64,000 nt of DNA, from positions 8,787-72,786 of the forward strand of contig CALAMC010000020.1 in the NCBI GenBank assembly GCA_937925655.1. Reading direction: 5' to 3'. This document shows positions 36,160-46,075 of the stretch, piece by piece (position 1 is the first letter of the stretch; each line of letters begins with the position of its first letter). The notes below the pieces were generated by a model that was given only the letters and a program-made list of their open reading frames with translations, was not told where the DNA came from and did not search any database. The stretch is from an uncultured candidate division Zixibacteria bacterium (GTDB taxonomy: Bacteria > Zixibacteria > MSB-5A5 > GN15 > PGXB01). Both the position numbers and the translations under genes were made by a program.

Positions 36160-39100
36160 CTACACTTTATTAAGTATCCCGCGCAAATTATTAAGTCTGT
36201 CCGTGCCAGGGACTGCCGTCAAATCAATCAATATTTTCGGACTTCCCGATAACTGGAATTCCATCGGAAAATTGACGGCTTGTCGCCAGCTTTCAACCTG
36301 TTTACGATCGAATTTTTTAGATCCGTCAAATGTCAATTCCGCCCGACCCTTTTTGAATACCACTTTCATAATATCATTAGCCCAGGCCGAAATGCGTACC
36401 GCCGCCGCTTCGAACAAATTGGCCGTCTCCTGCGGTAGTCGCCCAAATCTATCCTCCACTTCATCGCGTATCCTCTCAATCTCATCAAGTGTTTTTGCCC
36501 CGGCGATTTTTTGATAGATATCAACCTTTTGTTGATTGATAGAAATATATCTGCCCGGAATCATCATCTCCATGTCAGTATCGAGCTTAGTATCCGGTGT
36601 CCCCAGGACTTTTTCGCCTTTCAATTCGGCTACCGCTTCTTCCAGCAGCTTGGTATATAAATCGAATCCGACCTCTTCGATAAATCCCGACTGCTGCGGC
36701 CCCAGAATATTCCCCGCTCCTCGAATTTCCAGATCTTTCATAGCCAATGCAAAACCGCTCCCCAGATCGGAATGGGTTTCAATCGCCCGGAGCCGTTTGC
36801 GGGCATCATCGGTGAGCAATCGATATGCGGGCGTCAGAAGATAGGCGTACGCGCGTTTCGAGGAGCGCCCCACCCGGCCGCGAAGTTGATACAACTGCGC
36901 CAGCCCGAATCGATCCGCCCGATTGATGATCATGGTATTGACCGAGGGTATATCCAGTCCCGATTCGATAATGGTCGTTGATAACAAGACATTGAACCGT
37001 CCGGCCAAAAACGCCAGCATGATGCCCTCGAGCGAACGCTCATGCATCTGCCCGTGCGCGATCCCGATCTCCACCTGCGGTATCAGCTTCTTAAGGTAAC
37101 GATACATCGCCTCGATTGTTTGCACTCTATTGTGCACGAAAAATACTTGTCCGCCCCGGTCGATTTCCCGCAGGATGGCATCGGCTATCGTTTCCGGCTC
37201 GAATTCACGAATCTCCGTTATAATCGGCAGACGGTCCTTGGGTGAGGTGTTGATCAGCGACATATCCCGTACACCCGACAGCGACATGTGAAGCGTCCGT
37301 GGTATGGGCGTGGCGGTCATGGCGATCGTATCCACAGTTGACTTTATTTTTCGAATCGTCTCTTTATGTTTAACCCCGAACCGCTGCTCTTCATCCACGA
37401 TTAGTAAGCCTAAATCCTTGAAACGAACGTCCTTGGATAACAGGCGATGGGTCCCTATTATTATTTCGATTTTGCCCGCCGCGAGATCATCAACAATCGC
37501 CGTCTGCTCTTTACGGGTACGGAAGCGCGAGAGCATTTCGATCTTAACCGGAAAATCTTTGAGTCGTTCTTTGAAAGTCGTCAGATGCTGCTGGGCCAGA
37601 ATTGTCGTCGGGACAAGCACCGCCACCTGTTTGCCGGCCTCGATCGCTTTGAACGCCGCCCTTATAGCCACCTCGGTCTTGCCATAACCGACATCCCCGC
37701 ATACCAGACGGTCCATCGCCTGCGGCCGTTCCATGTCCATTTTGATGGCATTGATGGCTTTGATTTGGTCCGGTGTTTCCTCATATGGAAACGAGGCTTC
37801 CAGCTGCCGTTGCCAGGTCGTGTCGGGACCGAATTGAAACCCCGGACGAGTCTTGCGTTCGGCGTATATTTTTAACAGTTCCTCGGCCATATCGGCCACC
37901 GCTTTTTTGGTGCGGGCCTTGATTTTTTCCCAGGCGGAGCCGCCCAGCATGGATAGTTTTGGCGCGGCATCTTTCCCGGCATACTTGGAAACATAATTGA
38001 ACTCCTCGATCGGGACATAGAGCTTATCACCGTTGGCATATTGAAGATGCAGGCAATCACGCGGATTGCCGCCGACCTCGATCGTGGTCAAGCCGATATA
38101 CCGCGCTATCCCGTGATCGGAGTGCACTACATAATCGCCCTTCTCGAGGCTGGTGTAATTCTGGATGGCGACGCCTTCCTTGAATTTCTTGCGCCGTACC
38201 CGTCGAAAATACCGCCCGAATATCTGATGATCGGTGAGCACCGCCAGTTTGTACTTTTCGCTGACAAACCCACCTTTGAGCGGCGCCACCTCGATCGGTA
38301 CCTCGGAACCGTCTTTGACCTTGTCGGCAATCAATTCGCCCAGGCGCGCCGCCTGACCGGGGTTGTCGGCGGCCACCAGATGACGAATCCCCTTGGCACG
38401 AAACTCCCCGATTATATTATCCAGCCAGTCGAGCCGCGAACCCAGCGCCGGATGGTCCTTGCACTCAAAGTCGATTAAATCGAGCATACTTCTTTTGAAA
38501 GGAATATGGTCAATACGGTAATTGCGTTCAATCGCGGTCTGCACAATTCCCAGGTTGGCATAATAACGCGAAACTTCCGGCGGCGATGTCATTCGGTCGA
38601 GAATCCTCTCCCGGTGTCGCCCGGCGGTTTCGAATATATCCTTGATCATGCCCTTAATATGATCATACCCGCCCAGATAATAAATACAACCGTTATCCAT
38701 AAAATCGGTCAGGCAACCCCCATCAATACCGAATGATCCAGCCAGCCACTCCAGCCCGGGCAAATCGGGATCATTGAGGTACCGCGCCCGCACCAGATCG
38801 GCATCATTTTCGGGCAGATTGGATATATAGCGCTCCACCGTCTCCTGCGTGATTGGCACCTCGCGGCGGGGGAGAAGCAGTACTTCATCGAGCCGCCCGG
38901 TGGTGCGTTGCGAACTGACATCGAAATGGCGGATAGTATCGATTTCATCGCCGAAAAACTCGACTCGTATCGGATAATCGAAGCCGGGCGAGAAAAAGTC
39001 CACCAGGCCACCGCGCAATGAAAAATCACCGATTTCCTCGACCAGCGTCTCCCGGTTGAAACCCATCGCCACCAGCTTGGTCGCCAAATCCTCTATTGCC

Positions 39101-39579
39101 ATTTCCTGCCCGGCCTTTATGTACAATCTCTCCTGGTCAAACGTTTTCCGACCGATGGTCGGTTCTATCAAGGCCTCGATGGATGTGACCACTATTTCCA
39201 GAGAACCGGATAAAAGCATCGACAGGGTATACAGCCTTTGAGCCGTAATTTCGGCGGTCGGAGAACGAAATTCGTATGGCACACAACGGCGGGCCGGAAA
39301 ATGTCCGATCTTTTTATTATCATGCAGAAAAGACAAATCGTCATATAAATCCGCCGCCGAATCGGAATCCGCCATGACGGCTACAATCGGCCTGTCCGTC
39401 CTTTTGGCCAGCTCGGATAACATGATGGCATTCGATGAGCCCGCCAGCCCGGCGATAGTGACCGGTTCCGGGGTTTGACCCGAAAGCCGCCCGACCAGTT
39501 TTTCAAACGGCGGGATTTTGGCGAATTCGCCTACTAGCGTCGCCAAATAACCTTTTTCTTTTTGCACCAGAAGCGGCAT
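36160..39579 (-). CDS. mfd: Transcription-repair coupling factor Mfd
   Basis: 1139 residues, full family length. The N-terminal UvrB-homology region (about 1-330) is followed by the RNA-polymerase interaction domain (YTSLEKGDYVVHSDHGIARYIGL, about 475-500), the SF2 translocase with Walker A GDVGYGKTEVAIRA (about 628-640), Walker B DEEQRFGVKHKE, SAT-type TATPIPRTLHMSL, QLRGRVGR, and a C-terminal inhibitory domain. It displaces stalled RNA polymerase and recruits UvrA. A terminator-like hairpin lies just upstream of the ATG (see separate entry). Confidence 0.97.
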   Translation of the reverse strand: MPLLVQKEKGYLATLVGEFAKIPPFEKLVGRLSGQTPEPVTIAGLAGSSNAIMLSELAKRTDRPIVAVMADSDSAADLYDDLSFLHDNKKIGHFPARRCVPYEFRSPTAEITAQRLYTLSMLLSGSLEIVVTSIEALIEPTIGRKTFDQERLYIKAGQEMAIEDLATKLVAMGFNRETLVEEIGDFSLRGGLVDFFSPGFDYPIRVEFFGDEIDTIRHFDVSSQRTTGRLDEVLLLPRREVPITQETVERYISNLPENDADLVRARYLNDPDLPGLEWLAGSFGIDGGCLTDFMDNGCIYYLGGYDHIKGMIKDIFETAGRHRERILDRMTSPPEVSRYYANLGIVQTAIERNYRIDHIPFKRSMLDLIDFECKDHPALGSRLDWLDNIIGEFRAKGIRHLVAADNPGQAARLGELIADKVKDGSEVPIEVAPLKGGFVSEKYKLAVLTDHQIFGRYFRRVRRKKFKEGVAIQNYTSLEKGDYVVHSDHGIARYIGLTTIEVGGNPRDCLHLQYANGDKLYVPIEEFNYVSKYAGKDAAPKLSMLGGSAWEKIKARTKKAVADMAEELLKIYAERKTRPGFQFGPDTTWQRQLEASFPYEETPDQIKAINAIKMDMERPQAMDRLVCGDVGYGKTEVAIRAAFKAIEAGKQVAVLVPTTILAQQHLTTFKERLKDFPVKIEMLSRFRTRKEQTAIVDDLAAGKIEIIIGTHRLLSKDVRFKDLGLLIVDEEQRFGVKHKETIRKIKSTVDTIAMTATPIPRTLHMSLSGVRDMSLINTSPKDRLPIITEIREFEPETIADAILREIDRGGQVFFVHNRVQTIEAMYRYLKKLIPQVEIGIAHGQMHERSLEGIMLAFLAGRFNVLLSTTIIESGLDIPSVNTMIINRADRFGLAQLYQLRGRVGRSSKRAYAYLLTPAYRLLTDDARKRLRAIETHSDLGSGFALAMKDLEIRGAGNILGPQQSGFIEEVGFDLYTKLLEEAVAELKGEKVLGTPDTKLDTDMEMMIPGRYISINQQKVDIYQKIAGAKTLDEIERIRDEVEDRFGRLPQETANLFEAAAVRISAWANDIMKVVFKKGRAELTFDGSKKFDRKQVESWRQAVNFPMEFQLSGSPKILIDLTAVPGTDRLNNLRGILNKV

Positions 39580-39599
39580 ATAAATTTCTATCCAAGCAC

Positions 39600-39627
39600 A
39601 AAAGCCCCACTCGCCGCGCGGGTGGGG
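39600..39627 (-). promoter_or_regulatory. Terminator-like hairpin in the mfd leader
   Basis: On the minus strand, CCCCAC (39627-39622) pairs with GTGGGG (39610-39605), extended by CG/CG with one mismatch, and is followed by CTTTTG at 39604-39599. It lies about 20 bases before the mfd ATG, so it could attenuate mfd or end a short leader RNA. Confidence 0.4.
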
Positions 39628-39775
39628 TATATCCTTATCTTATCCTCTTTTATCGGCTTCAAATTAATCAAATAATACGTTTTGGCAATCAATTTTAGCA
39701 AAAATCGCCGTTTTTCTTGACTTGGGCCCAATATTTCGTTTTTTGCTATCCGGCAATATTAAATGAGAGAAAATT

Positions 39776-41164
39776 ATGACTACCGACGCATCATTCAAAG
39801 GATATAAAGGCCGCGCGCTGGAAACCCTGAAGTCATTGGGTGGGCGTGTCTGGGCCAGTGTGACACTTAAAACCGACCGGGGCGATTTTTCCGGCGTTAT
39901 TCTGCCGCGCTCCGAAACCGCCGACGGCGACCATATCGTCCTGAAACTTTCGACCGGCTACAATATCGGCATACGCGCCGACCGGATAAAAAGCATCAAG
40001 GAAAACAGCTTCAAAGAAGCCGTTTATAAAATCCCCGAAAAAGAATTCCCGATGTCCCCGAATAAACCGGCCGTAACCCTGCTCGGTACCGGCGGAACCA
40101 TCGCCTCCCGTCTCGATTATCGCACCGGCGCGGTCATACCGGCCTTCACGCCGGGGGAGCTTTATGGCGCCGTGCCGGAATTGGCCGACCTGTGCAACCT
40201 CGAAACCAAAAAGCTGTTCGGCGTCTTTTCCGAAAACATGGGCCCCGAACAATGGAAAACACTGTCCATCGAAATCGGCAATGAAATAAAAAAAGGCGCC
40301 AGTGGTATTGTCATCGGTCATGGCACCGATACCATGCACCACACCGCCGGTATCCTGTCCTTTATGGTGCAAAACAGTCCGGTGCCGATCGTCATGGTTG
40401 GCTCCCAGCGTTCTTCGGATCGACCATCGTCCGATGCCGCCTTCAACCTTCGCTGTGCCGCCTATACCGCCGGTCATTCCGACATCGCCGAGGTCATGGT
40501 CTGCATGTTCGGCCCGACCTCCGATGAATATAATCTGCTTCACCGCGGCACGCGGGTACGAAAAATGCACTCGTCGTACCGCTCGACCTTCCGCACCATC
40601 GGCGATATTCCCATCGCCATGGTGACGCCGGAAAAAGTCACGCCCATCATGGCCAACTACAAACGCCGCCGCGATGACCGCAACGTCGACGTCAAAGCCG
40701 TCTTCGAGGATAAAGTCACGATTGTTTACTATTATCCCAACATGCAACCGGATATCATCGAATCCCTCATCGACAACGGCTACAAAGGCATCGTCATCGC
40801 CGGAACGGGCCTGGGGCATGTCAACAAGCCGCTCTATCCGGCGCTCAAAAAGGCCCATGAAAAAGGCATTGCTATCTTCATGACTGTGCAGACCCTCTGG
40901 GGTTATGTGCAGATGTACGTCTATGATACCGGGCGCGATATGATGGAGCTGGGGGTGGTCCCGGCCGAAAATATGCTCCCCGAAGTGGCTTATGTCAAAC
41001 TGGGCTGGATTCTGGCCCAAACGACCGACCCGGCCAAAGTCCGCGAAATGATGCTGACCCCGATCGCGGGGGAGATCACCGAGCGCGAGCCGTTCGACGG
41101 TTATCTGATATTACAGGGCGGCATCCCCGAAGTCGAAGAGTTCATCGGCAAGCAGTACAGGTAA
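39776..41164 (+). CDS. gatD: GatD-like asparaginase (archaeal-type tRNA amidotransferase subunit D)
   Basis: 462 residues. An N-terminal beta-barrel (about 20-90; SGVILPRSETADGDHIVLKL, STGYNIGIRADRI) precedes an L-asparaginase fold: TGGTIAS (about 103-109), FSENMGPEQW, GHGTDTMHHTAG (about 181-192), SQRSSDRPSSDAAFNL and HRGTRVRKMHSS. This architecture and these motifs are those of archaeal GatD, which releases ammonia from glutamine for the GatE kinase/transferase. No gatE and no GatCAB gene lies in the window, so it may act as an asparaginase/glutaminase or with a distant partner. Codon use matches the neighbours, so transfer, if any, is old. Confidence 0.85.
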   Translation: MTTDASFKGYKGRALETLKSLGGRVWASVTLKTDRGDFSGVILPRSETADGDHIVLKLSTGYNIGIRADRIKSIKENSFKEAVYKIPEKEFPMSPNKPAVTLLGTGGTIASRLDYRTGAVIPAFTPGELYGAVPELADLCNLETKKLFGVFSENMGPEQWKTLSIEIGNEIKKGASGIVIGHGTDTMHHTAGILSFMVQNSPVPIVMVGSQRSSDRPSSDAAFNLRCAAYTAGHSDIAEVMVCMFGPTSDEYNLLHRGTRVRKMHSSYRSTFRTIGDIPIAMVTPEKVTPIMANYKRRRDDRNVDVKAVFEDKVTIVYYYPNMQPDIIESLIDNGYKGIVIAGTGLGHVNKPLYPALKKAHEKGIAIFMTVQTLWGYVQMYVYDTGRDMMELGVVPAENMLPEVAYVKLGWILAQTTDPAKVREMMLTPIAGEITEREPFDGYLILQGGIPEVEEFIGKQYR

Positions 41165-41224
41165 CATGGGTATAATTTCGCCTCATAAATCGCTAATGCC
41201 AATCATCGAAGCGAGGTATCCCGA

Positions 41225-42091
41225 ATGAGACATTGGGTGAATCACTTGCTTGCGGGGCTTTTATTGATCGCCATGATCGGGCCGGAGGGTAGGGCACACG
41301 ATGAACCGCCCAAAACGATTCGGGAGAAAAACGATCAACAAAAAAGTCGCGATAGAATTAAGGCGGCGGCCATCGAACTGCAACAGGTCTGGCTTGTGAA
41401 ACCCGGCATAGCCCCGGATTCTAGTCTTTGGCTGTCCAATCGGTTCGATCACATGGGAAATTTGGTGGAGCAAATTGTGTATGATACTTCCGGCAACTTT
41501 AGAAGCATTTGCCTATATGACGATCGGAATTTATTGCTGGAGGAATTATCTTATGGCGGGGATTCGTTCGAGGATAGAACGATATTCGTGTACGACGGCG
41601 CCGGGCTTGTTCGTCAAATCGCAAGTTTTAATAATTCGGGCGAGCTTACCGACCGATTGAATTATCATTATAATGAACCGGATCAGAGCATTTTGCTTGA
41701 AAAATGGGGACCGCAGGATAGCCTTCAGTATTCCATATTATATAAGTATAAACCGGGAAGTGATTTTGGGTCAATGACCGAAGCGATTCAGAATAATGCC
41801 GACGGTTCACTTAAGATGAGGGTGCATAATCGCTACATGAATGGCCAACGATCCGAAAAACTGATTTATGGCCCGGATGATAATTTATTGTATTCATTTG
41901 CCTATACCTATACGCCCAGCGGCGAATTTAACACCGTTGTTAAAATCATGACAAACGACAGCATGGCGGTCCGCCAACAGTATATTTATACGCGGGAAGG
42001 TCTGTTGGAAGGCGTCGTCGAAACGGATGTCTCCGGGTCAAATACACGAACGATTCACTATCATTACATACGCCGCGAAAGCGGTAAGTAA
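41225..42091 (+). CDS. Secreted YD-repeat-like protein
   Basis: 288 residues. A signal peptide (LLAGLLLIAMIGPEGRA) is followed by a helical segment, then repeating short beta units of the form D..GNL.EQI.YD..GN, YDGAGLVRQIASFNNSGEL, YTPSGEFNTVVKI, YTREGLLEGVVETD, reminiscent of Rhs/YD or wound-beta repeats but short and without a toxin core. Possibly exported cell-surface or periplasmic. Function unknown. It starts 60 bases after gatD in the same direction, without evidence of coupling. Confidence 0.7.
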   Translation: MRHWVNHLLAGLLLIAMIGPEGRAHDEPPKTIREKNDQQKSRDRIKAAAIELQQVWLVKPGIAPDSSLWLSNRFDHMGNLVEQIVYDTSGNFRSICLYDDRNLLLEELSYGGDSFEDRTIFVYDGAGLVRQIASFNNSGELTDRLNYHYNEPDQSILLEKWGPQDSLQYSILYKYKPGSDFGSMTEAIQNNADGSLKMRVHNRYMNGQRSEKLIYGPDDNLLYSFAYTYTPSGEFNTVVKIMTNDSMAVRQQYIYTREGLLEGVVETDVSGSNTRTIHYHYIRRESGK

Positions 42092-42161
42092 CTTGAGCAG
42101 GTTGATAGCCCTGCCGAAGATTCCGCGCAATGTGCGGGGCGCCTTCAACATCCTTATTTAT

Positions 42162-43448
42162 CTATCCCAGAACCTCACGAAGTACCCCCCCCAGCACGCC
42201 CGCCGCATCCTGTAACGCCTGCTCCGTATGTGCGGTACTTAAAAACCCGACCTCATACGCCGACGGCGCCAGGTATATCCCGGCGTCGAGCGCTTTGTTG
42301 AATATTCGAGCATACTTTTCGACACAGGATGTATCTATATCTTCCGCCCGCGACGGTGCTTTTTCTTGCAAACATATCCAGAACATCGAGCCGATTGAAA
42401 CGATATTCACCGGCAAATCCGACGTCTGTTTCTTCAATTCTCGTACGAAAGATTTCGATATCCTGTCAAGCTGATTCCAGCCGTCGTATTTCTCCAGTAA
42501 CTCCAGCGTCGCCCAGCCGCAAATCATGGCCAGCGGATTGCCGGAAAGTGTCCCCGCCTGATACACCGGCCCGTCGGGTGCCAGATAATCCATAATATCC
42601 GTTCGTCCGCCAAACGCCCCCACCGGCAAGCCGCCTCCGACAATTTTGCCATAAGTACATAAATCCGGCACGACACCATAAAATTCACACGCCCCGCCGG
42701 GCGCGACCCGGAAACCGGAGATGACTTCATCGAATATTAGTAATGTGCCATTTTGTTTTGCAATATCGCGCAATAACTTCAAGTATTCTTCAGATTGCAG
42801 AAGCAGTCCGTTATTGGCGGGAATCGGTTCAATCAGCACCGCCGCGATTTCATGGCCGTACTTGTTGAACAATTCTTCAATCGCCTTTTTATCGTCAACT
42901 GGTGCAATCAGCGTATGCTTGGCGAAATCCACCGGCACCCCCGCTGATGACGGCATTCCGAAAGTCACCAGCCCGGAACCGGCCGATACCAGCAGATAAT
43001 CGCCGTGACCGTGATAACATCCCGAAAACTTGATGATCTTATCCCGCCCGGTAAATCCCCGCGCCAGACGCACCGCCGACATGACGGCCTCGGTTCCCGA
43101 AGATACAAACCGCAGTTTCTCAATATGCGGACAGAGTTTGATTATCTTCTCGGCCAGATGGATTTCGTTTTCGTGCACCGTTCCGAAACTGGTACCGAGC
43201 ATGGCCCCCGATGATATCGCCTCGACAATTATCGGATGCGCATGCCCCAGAATCAGCGGCCCCCAGCTGCAACAGAAATCCAGATAACGGTTGCCGTCGA
43301 CGTCATATAAATATGCCCCTTCGCCGCGATCCATGTATATCGGCGTCCCGCCGACCGCCTTGAACGCCCGCACCGGCGAATTGACCCCGCCGGCCAGAAT
43401 CCTTTTTGCCCTTTCGAAAAGCTCGTTGGACTTCGCGCGGTCAGTCAT
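42162..43448 (-). CDS. hemL: Glutamate-1-semialdehyde 2,1-aminomutase HemL
   Basis: 428 residues, normal length. PLP lysine in CTYGKIVGGGLPVGAFGG, LLIFDEVISGFR for the pyridine-N Asp, GTLSGNPLAMICGW near the C-terminal third, and the N-terminal NSPVRAFKAVGGTPIYM signature. It converts glutamate-1-semialdehyde to 5-aminolevulinate in the C5 heme pathway. Its first 8 bases overlap the hemB stop, so it is the last gene of a hemC/D-hemB-hemL unit. hemA is not in the window. Confidence 0.97.
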   Translation of the reverse strand: MTDRAKSNELFERAKRILAGGVNSPVRAFKAVGGTPIYMDRGEGAYLYDVDGNRYLDFCCSWGPLILGHAHPIIVEAISSGAMLGTSFGTVHENEIHLAEKIIKLCPHIEKLRFVSSGTEAVMSAVRLARGFTGRDKIIKFSGCYHGHGDYLLVSAGSGLVTFGMPSSAGVPVDFAKHTLIAPVDDKKAIEELFNKYGHEIAAVLIEPIPANNGLLLQSEEYLKLLRDIAKQNGTLLIFDEVISGFRVAPGGACEFYGVVPDLCTYGKIVGGGLPVGAFGGRTDIMDYLAPDGPVYQAGTLSGNPLAMICGWATLELLEKYDGWNQLDRISKSFVRELKKQTSDLPVNIVSIGSMFWICLQEKAPSRAEDIDTSCVEKYARIFNKALDAGIYLAPSAYEVGFLSTAHTEQALQDAAGVLGGVLREVLG

Positions 43449-44421
43449 TCAGCCATCCGTTTTTCAATATGTCGCGCAGATGATAGGTCAATACCAGATC
43501 CGCCCCGGCCCGGAATATCGACGTAAGATTTTCAAGCACCAGCTTTTTTTCGTCCGCCAGGCCCTGACGCACTATCAACTTGGTCATGCTGTACTCCCCG
43601 GAAACGTTGTAGGCCGCTACCGGCACCGGCGAATGCTCCTTGAACAACCTGACTATATCCAGGTAAGCCAGCGCCGGTTTGACCATGACAATATCGGCGC
43701 CTTCCTCCAGATCGAGTTCCAGTTCGAACAATGCCTCGCGGGCGTTGCGGATATCCATCTGATACGACGACCGATCCCCGAACTTCGGAGCACTCCCGGC
43801 CGCATCCCGAAACGGGCCATAGTACGCCGAGGCGTATTTGGCCGTGTACGCCAGAATGATCGTGTCATACAACGAATTGCCTTCCAGCGCTCCGCGAATA
43901 TGCCCGATCCGGCCGTCCATCATGTCCGACGGCCCGACACAATCGGCCCCCGCCCGCGCGTGCGCAACGGCAATCTCGGCCAGGCGGTCCAGCGTCTTGT
44001 CGTTGTCGATACGACCGTCGGTCACCAGTCCGCAATGGCCCGATGATGTGTACTCACATAAGCAAATATCGGTCGCGATGAAAAGACCATCGCCATAGTG
44101 CCGCTTGAGTTCTTTCGTTACCTGTAGGACCGGGTTGCGAGCGTCATCAGCGAACGAACCGGTTTCATCCTTTTTTTCGACCACGCCGAACAGCATGATT
44201 TTGTTGATGCCGAGTTCATAATCGGTTTTGAACGTTTCCGCAAATTTATCGGCCGGGTCACGATATATGCCGGGCAAAGACTCGATTTCGACCCGCGAAC
44301 CGCCCTTCTCGGTGATAAAGTACGGCATGATCATTTTCCGGGCGTCGAGCCGGGTTTCCGCGATCAGGTCGCGAATGATTTTGTTACGCCTTAAACGGCG
44401 CGGGCGATTATTCATGTCCAT
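43441..44421 (-). CDS. hemB: Porphobilinogen synthase HemB
   Basis: 326 residues. Joins two 5-aminolevulinates. The zinc-type Cys trio is present (DICLCEYTSSGHC, about 120-130). Schiff-base lysines are in VGPSDMMDGRIG-linked and MVKPALAYLD (about 247) segments, with AYNVSGEYSM following. It overlaps hemC/D upstream by 14 bases and hemL downstream by 8, so all three are translationally linked. ATG 44415 is an alternative start. Confidence 0.97.
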   Translation of the reverse strand: MDMNNRPRRLRRNKIIRDLIAETRLDARKMIMPYFITEKGGSRVEIESLPGIYRDPADKFAETFKTDYELGINKIMLFGVVEKKDETGSFADDARNPVLQVTKELKRHYGDGLFIATDICLCEYTSSGHCGLVTDGRIDNDKTLDRLAEIAVAHARAGADCVGPSDMMDGRIGHIRGALEGNSLYDTIILAYTAKYASAYYGPFRDAAGSAPKFGDRSSYQMDIRNAREALFELELDLEEGADIVMVKPALAYLDIVRLFKEHSPVPVAAYNVSGEYSMTKLIVRQGLADEKKLVLENLTSIFRAGADLVLTYHLRDILKNGWLND

Positions 44422-46075
44422 TGTGTATCATCTCCAGTATTTTTTCGGCAATATCGTGCAAGTCGGCTTTGCCGGGAATATAATCCGGCTTGCGATAATA
44501 TTCCGCCAGCGCCTCGGCGGTCGGGCTTCCCAGAACCGCCACCCAGGCACGGGCCGGGATATCATGTCCCAAATCCTTGAAAAATTTTACGGACAGCGGA
44601 CTGGTGAATATATATGCCCCGATTTCAGAACAATTTATCACCGGCAGTGATTCCGCCGGTGTCGGCATGGTTTTATAAATATCAATTCTTTCGACCTTGA
44701 GACCTTTCGCCGTCAGGCCATCCTGCAACCACCTCGGTGCTTCTTCGCCCTGCGGCAAAAGCACCCGCTCACCCTTTTTCAAAAGCGACGGCAATTCGTT
44801 TAATATACCTTCCGCGCTCTCGCGCGTGGGGACAAATGTCACCGCCACCTCGCGCACCCTCAATAATCGGGCCGTACGTTGACCCACCGACGCAATCTTT
44901 GTCCGCGACGCTATCTCGACTTTGCGATCGGCCAGCTCGTCCAGAAATATCTGCACCCCGTTTTTGCTGGTGAATATTATCCAGTCGTACTTGTCGATAT
45001 TGGCGACAATGCGGTTCATTCGGGTCTTGTCGATTTTGGGGACAATCTGAAATACCGGATAATATATCGGCTCCAGCTGCGTCAGTCGGCCTTTGAAAAA
45101 TTCCGACGCTTCCTCTTTGGCGCGAGTAATCAAAACTTTTAACGTCGCACCTTCTGTTGCGGGTTGGGTCATTTCCGTCAATTCCCTGTACGCCATATCC
45201 ACGAGAACTTCGATATTGTGATGCGTCCCTTCAAAAATAACCGGTAATTGCCATTTGTCTCTGTCCCTGATCCCCAAAAATGCCTTGAGGGCGTACCCTG
45301 TCTTGGTCTGTTCCGAATGGACCGCCAATGGAAGACCACAGCCGCCCCGAAATCGGGCCAGAAGACCCCGCTCAAGGCGGGCCCGCTTTTCGGCGTCGTC
45401 GTTATTCAGCTTTTCCAGTATGGCCGCCAGTTTATCATTGTCGCTTGTGATCTCGACAGCCAAAATGCCCTGCCCGGGAGCAGGCAAAAATTCGGATTTA
45501 TCCAGAACGACCATGGTCAAATCCTCGATATCCGGCTGTAACCGATCCAGTCCGGCCCTGGCCACCATGATGGCATCATAGTCACCGTCGCGAAGCTTCT
45601 GAATACGCGTGCCCAAATTGCCCCGAAGCGGTTTGATTTCCAGATCTGGCCTGAAATACTTTATCTGTGCCTCCCGGCGCACCGATCCGGTTCCGATACA
45701 CACCCCCGGTTTGATTTGCATAAAGCGATAGCGGTCGAAAAAATCGGGCTTCATCAGAATAACTTCCGAAGCATCCTCCGGACTGCAATAAGCCGCTATC
45801 TTTAGCCCCGGTGCTGGTTCGGTCGGCAAATCCTTCAATGAGTGGACCGCCATTTCGATACGACCGTCGAGCAGGGCCTCCTCCAATTCTTTGGTGAAAA
45901 AGCCCTTGCCCTCCATTTTATCAAAACCCAAGTCCGTAATTCTATCTCCCTGGGTTTTAATGACTTTAATCTCGACTTGCGCTCCCAGGTCAATCAGCTT
46001 TTTCTTAATTTCCTCGGTCTGGCGCAAGGCAAGGTGACTGCCGCGAGTCCCGATTATAAGTTTCATATCCGTCAT
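44408..46075 (-). CDS. hemCD: HemC-HemD fusion: hydroxymethylbilane synthase and uroporphyrinogen-III synthase
   Basis: 555 residues. Residues 1-310 are a complete porphobilinogen deaminase (IIGTRGSHLALRQTE, LPTEPAPGL, cofactor Cys in FRGGCGLPLAVHS at about 244). Residues 325-555 are a uroporphyrinogen-III synthase (VLITRAKEEASEFF, IIFTSKNGVQIF, YKTMPTPAESLP, IFTSPLSVKFF). The fusion would channel the unstable hydroxymethylbilane between sites. First gene of the hem unit; ATG 46066 (MKLIIGT) is an alternative start. AACCGCTT/AAGCGGTT inverted arms lie in its leader. Confidence 0.95.
   Translation of the reverse strand: MTDMKLIIGTRGSHLALRQTEEIKKKLIDLGAQVEIKVIKTQGDRITDLGFDKMEGKGFFTKELEEALLDGRIEMAVHSLKDLPTEPAPGLKIAAYCSPEDASEVILMKPDFFDRYRFMQIKPGVCIGTGSVRREAQIKYFRPDLEIKPLRGNLGTRIQKLRDGDYDAIMVARAGLDRLQPDIEDLTMVVLDKSEFLPAPGQGILAVEITSDNDKLAAILEKLNNDDAEKRARLERGLLARFRGGCGLPLAVHSEQTKTGYALKAFLGIRDRDKWQLPVIFEGTHHNIEVLVDMAYRELTEMTQPATEGATLKVLITRAKEEASEFFKGRLTQLEPIYYPVFQIVPKIDKTRMNRIVANIDKYDWIIFTSKNGVQIFLDELADRKVEIASRTKIASVGQRTARLLRVREVAVTFVPTRESAEGILNELPSLLKKGERVLLPQGEEAPRWLQDGLTAKGLKVERIDIYKTMPTPAESLPVINCSEIGAYIFTSPLSVKFFKDLGHDIPARAWVAVLGSPTAEALAEYYRKPDYIPGKADLHDIAEKILEMIHNGHE

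Noticed and set aside
39717..39749. TTGACT...TGCTAT as a gatD promoter
   Set aside because: Spacer of 21 is too long for a standard promoter.
39833..41020. 395-codon minus-strand open frame opposite gatD
   Set aside because: Rich in His/Gly/Asp runs that are the reverse image of GC-biased codons; gatD motifs are unambiguous.
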